Assembly: GCA_001873065.1 (NCBI GenBank)
Contig: MNYM01000031.1
Location: forward strand, 1 to 56,262
Origin: Flavobacteriaceae bacterium CG2_30_31_66
Lineage (GTDB): Bacteria; Bacteroidota; Bacteroidia; Flavobacteriales; Flavobacteriaceae
Direction: 5' to 3'
Length of the DNA: 56,262 nt
The notes under the pieces are model-generated. The model searched no databases and was not told the DNA's origin. It was given only the letters and a program-made list of their open reading frames with translations. How positions within the stretch are numbered: the stretch's first letter is position 1; the number at the start of each line of letters is the position of its first letter. Positions 53,720 to 56,262 of this stretch are shown here, one piece after another. Position numbers and translations under genes: made by a program.

Positions 53720-56173
53720 TTAATACAAACTCTTGAATTTGTGAGGATTGCTTTCAAACATGATTTCGTAAACTTTCTCAAAAATATCTTCTATAGAAGG
53801 TTTTGAAAAATAATCACCATCAGTACCATAAGCAGTTCTGTGGGCTTTTGCAGTGAGAGTTGCAGGTTTGCTGTCTAAATATTCGTAAGCATTTTGTGTT
53901 TCCAAAATTTCTTGTAAAATGTAAGCGGAAGCTCCTCCAGGAACATCTTCATCAACAACCAATAATTTATTGGTATTCATCACACTTTTTATACAATCGT
54001 GATTGATATCAAAAGGCAACAAACTTTGGGCATCAATAATTTCTACATCAATACCAACTTGTTGCAATTCTTTGGCAGCTTCTTCTACCAATCTCAAAGT
54101 CGATCCATAAGAAACAACTGTTATATCTGAACCATTTTTGATGGTTTCAACCACGCCAATTGGGGTTTTAAATTCGCCAAGATTTGTTGGTAATTCCTCT
54201 TTCAAACGATACCCATTCAAACACTCAATCACCAAAGCTGGATCATCACCTTCTAACAAAGTGTTGTAAAATCCTGCAGCTTTTGTCATGTTTCTAGGAA
54301 CTAATACATGAATTCCTCTCATTGTATTGATAATGCCACCCAAAGGTGAGCCAGCATGCCAAATTCCTTCCAATCTGTGACCACGAGTTCTTACGATTAA
54401 AGGTGCTTTTTGTTTTCCAAAAGTTCGATAACGCAATGTTGCCAAATCATCACTCATGATTTGAAGCGCATATAACAAATAATCCAGATATTGCACTTCT
54501 GCAATCGGGCGCAAACCACGCATTGCCAAGCCAATTCCTTGGCCAATAATGGTTGCCTCTCTGATGCCTGTATCCGAAACTCTAATATTGCCGTATTTTT
54601 CTTGCAAGCCCTCTAAACCCTGATTAACATCACCAATATAGCCTGCATCTTCTCCAAAAATCAACAACTGTGGATGTTTTTCAAGAATGGCATCAAAATT
54701 ATCTCGCATTACAATCCTGCCATCTACACTATTTTTTTCTTGAGAATATGTGGGATGTATTTCAGCAATTTTCAAAACACTTTTTTCAGTACTATTTGTC
54801 AGATGTGAGGAATATTTATCAAAAGCGGTTTCTAAAGATGTTTTTATAAACAGTATCAAAGCTGTTTTTTCAAGAAAATCCTCATCTTTTAAATAGCGTA
54901 ATGATTTTCTTACAGTTGACAAAATATCTTTTCTAGTAGGTTCAACAAGTTTTTCTAAATCAGTTTTATATTTATTGATAAAAGTGCCGTTTTTACTTTT
55001 TTGAACAACGTTTTCTAAGATTTTTACGGCTTTGGAAAGGTCTATTTTTATATCGTTCAGATAGGCATTCCAAGCATCTTTTTTGGCATTTGTAACTTCT
55101 TTTTTTGCCTCTTTTTCAATCAAAATTAATTCTTCTTCCGATGTTACAAAACGAAGAATTTCACCGTTTTCAGTTTCTAATTCAAATTCTAAAATCCATT
55201 CCCGAAATTTGGTGATACAATCGTGGTCTTTTTCCCATTGCAAACGCTCTTTTTCTTTGTAACGTTCATGAGAACCTGAAGTTGAGTGACCTTGAGGCTG
55301 TGTCAGTTCTTTAACATGAATCAATACAGGAACGTGTTCTTCTCTTGCTATCGTTGCTGCTTTTTGATAAACGTCCATCAATTGGACATAATCCCAACCA
55401 TTTACCACAAAGATTTCGTAGCCATTATTTTTAAAATCACGTTGAAATCCTTTTAAAATCTCTGATATACTTTCTTTAGTTGTTTGATATTTTGCATGAA
55501 CTGAAATTCCATATTCATCATCCCAAACGCTCATTATCATGGGAACTTGCAAAACTCCAGCAGCATTGATGGTTTCAAAAAATAATCCTTCGCTAGTACT
55601 TGCATTTCCAATAGTTCCCCAAGCAACTTCATTGCCATTGATGGAAAAATTGGTATTTTTTTGAACGCTTTTTTCGTTTCTGTAAATTTTTGAGGCTTGT
55701 GCTAATCCCAACAAACGAGGCATTTGACCTGCTGTTGGTGAAATATCAGCACTTGAATTGTATTGTTTTGTGAGATTTTTCCAACTTCCATCCTCATGTA
55801 AACTATGAGTTGCAAAATGGCCTCCCATTTGTCTTCCTGCAGACATTGGATCTGCATTAATATCAGCATGAGCGTATAAACCTGCAAAAAATTGTTGAGC
55901 AGAGAGTTCGCCAATTGCCATCATGAAAGTTTGATCTCGATAATATCCTGATCTGAAATCCCCTTTTTTGAAAGCTTTAGCCATGGCTAATTGAGGCACT
56001 TCTTTTCCGTCGCCAAAAATTCCGAATTTGGCTTTTCCTGTTAAAACCTCACGTCTGCCTAATAAACTACACTCTCTGCTAATCTTGGCGATTTTATAAT
56101 CGTTTAAGACTTCTTTTTTAAAATCGTCAAATGATATTTCTCTCGAGGTAGCAGTATTTGTTTCTTGCAACAT
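53720..56173 (-). CDS. Fused E1 alpha/beta 2-oxoacid dehydrogenase (branched-chain type)
   Basis: 817 residues. The alpha half (1-about 380) has GGHFATHS and the TPP-type loop GNASTSEG (189-196) to WDDEYGIS (217-224). The beta half (about 485-817) has FGEDAGYIGDVNQGLEG, AEVQYLDYLLYALQIMSDDLATLRYR, GSPLGGIINT and VVDEDVPGGASAYILQE. So both E1 chains are fused, as in several Bacteroidota. It decarboxylates branched-chain or related 2-oxoacids and needs E2 and E3 from elsewhere. The usual acidic metal ligand in the GDG/GEG motif is Asn here, and the following Asn pair is Asp-Asp. TATATTTG lies 23 bases upstream of the start. Confidence 0.88.
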   Translation of the reverse strand: MLQETNTATSREISFDDFKKEVLNDYKIAKISRECSLLGRREVLTGKAKFGIFGDGKEVPQLAMAKAFKKGDFRSGYYRDQTFMMAIGELSAQQFFAGLYAHADINADPMSAGRQMGGHFATHSLHEDGSWKNLTKQYNSSADISPTAGQMPRLLGLAQASKIYRNEKSVQKNTNFSINGNEVAWGTIGNASTSEGLFFETINAAGVLQVPMIMSVWDDEYGISVHAKYQTTKESISEILKGFQRDFKNNGYEIFVVNGWDYVQLMDVYQKAATIAREEHVPVLIHVKELTQPQGHSTSGSHERYKEKERLQWEKDHDCITKFREWILEFELETENGEILRFVTSEEELILIEKEAKKEVTNAKKDAWNAYLNDIKIDLSKAVKILENVVQKSKNGTFINKYKTDLEKLVEPTRKDILSTVRKSLRYLKDEDFLEKTALILFIKTSLETAFDKYSSHLTNSTEKSVLKIAEIHPTYSQEKNSVDGRIVMRDNFDAILEKHPQLLIFGEDAGYIGDVNQGLEGLQEKYGNIRVSDTGIREATIIGQGIGLAMRGLRPIAEVQYLDYLLYALQIMSDDLATLRYRTFGKQKAPLIVRTRGHRLEGIWHAGSPLGGIINTMRGIHVLVPRNMTKAAGFYNTLLEGDDPALVIECLNGYRLKEELPTNLGEFKTPIGVVETIKNGSDITVVSYGSTLRLVEEAAKELQQVGIDVEIIDAQSLLPFDINHDCIKSVMNTNKLLVVDEDVPGGASAYILQEILETQNAYEYLDSKPATLTAKAHRTAYGTDGDYFSKPSIEDIFEKVYEIMFESNPHKFKSLY

Positions 56174-56195
56174 GTTTTTTTGATTTTAACAGCAA

Positions 56196-56203
56196 CAAAT
56201 ATA
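56196..56203 (-). promoter_or_regulatory. -7 box of the E1 gene
   Basis: Minus strand TATATTTG, full TAnnTTTG match; the -33 region shows no TTG at normal spacing before the window's end at 56262. Confidence 0.5.
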
Positions 56204-56262
56204 AAATATTTTAATTGATATTTAAAAAATATTCCAAAATTTAAGAATATGATAATATTTAT

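Overview
The window looks like chromosomal DNA from a marine-type member of the Flavobacteriaceae (Bacteroidota), close to Polaribacter or Tenacibaculum; the genus cannot be fixed from the sequence alone. Support: low GC (roughly one third), a type B type IX-secretion C-terminal domain, a SusC-like TonB receptor paired with a DUF4249 lipoprotein, a Bacteroidetes-type GlmU, small Flavobacteria-restricted proteins (DUF6095, CAL67264-type), and promoters of the TTG-N19..21-TAnnTTTG kind used by the Bacteroidota primary sigma factor.

Layout. 1-1137: a repeat-rich patch with a REP-associated tyrosine transposase (RAYT) bracketed by an inverted pair of REP-like palindromes, a second palindromic repeat family, and two tracts of 21-nt periodic repeats. 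1138-3759: pdhC and pdhA (no pdhB). 3891-9188: secreted and envelope proteins, including a VanX-like dipeptidase and a DUF4870-PadR-PspC-DUF2807 envelope-stress-like cluster with a candidate PadR operator. 9387-10749: a DUF4442 protein and YebC, separated by a candidate small RNA. 10838-20793: a carbon-assimilation block: pta-ackA, acyl-CoA carboxylase carboxyltransferase, a ScfR/RamB-type regulator and, divergently, aceB-aceA (glyoxylate shunt). 20857-26391: a 1844-residue T9SS surface protein. 26572-34045: Nudix hydrolase, FMN reductase, MarR regulator, two pirins, FadH-like flavoenzyme, small membrane protein, EttA. 34224-39715: a secreted repeat protein, DUF6095, murQ, DUF4249 and TonB receptor. 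39946-42156: monomeric isocitrate dehydrogenase, then a 740-base AT-rich gap with a candidate small RNA. 42897-50881: rplS, PAP2, two convergent GT39 glycosyltransferases, trmD, thioesterase, Bacteroidetes-type glmU and a second DUF2807 protein. 51209-56173: lon and a fused E1 alpha/beta 2-oxoacid dehydrogenase.

How the genes fit together. Most of the metabolic genes handle acetyl-CoA: PDH E2/E1-alpha and the fused E1 make acyl-CoAs; Pta-AckA interconverts acetyl-CoA and acetate; isocitrate lyase, malate synthase and isocitrate dehydrogenase divide carbon between the glyoxylate bypass and the TCA cycle. The ScfR-type regulator lies between carboxylase and glyoxylate genes, and a perfect palindrome touches the aceB promoter. 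I see no CRISPR array, prophage, tRNA, rRNA or complete defence system. The most novel-looking items are regulatory: the RAYT/repeat patch, two candidate structured RNAs, and three operator-like palindromes tied to neighbouring MarR, PadR and ScfR regulators. All were found by eye; small coordinate errors (1-2 bases) are possible in long homopolymer stretches.
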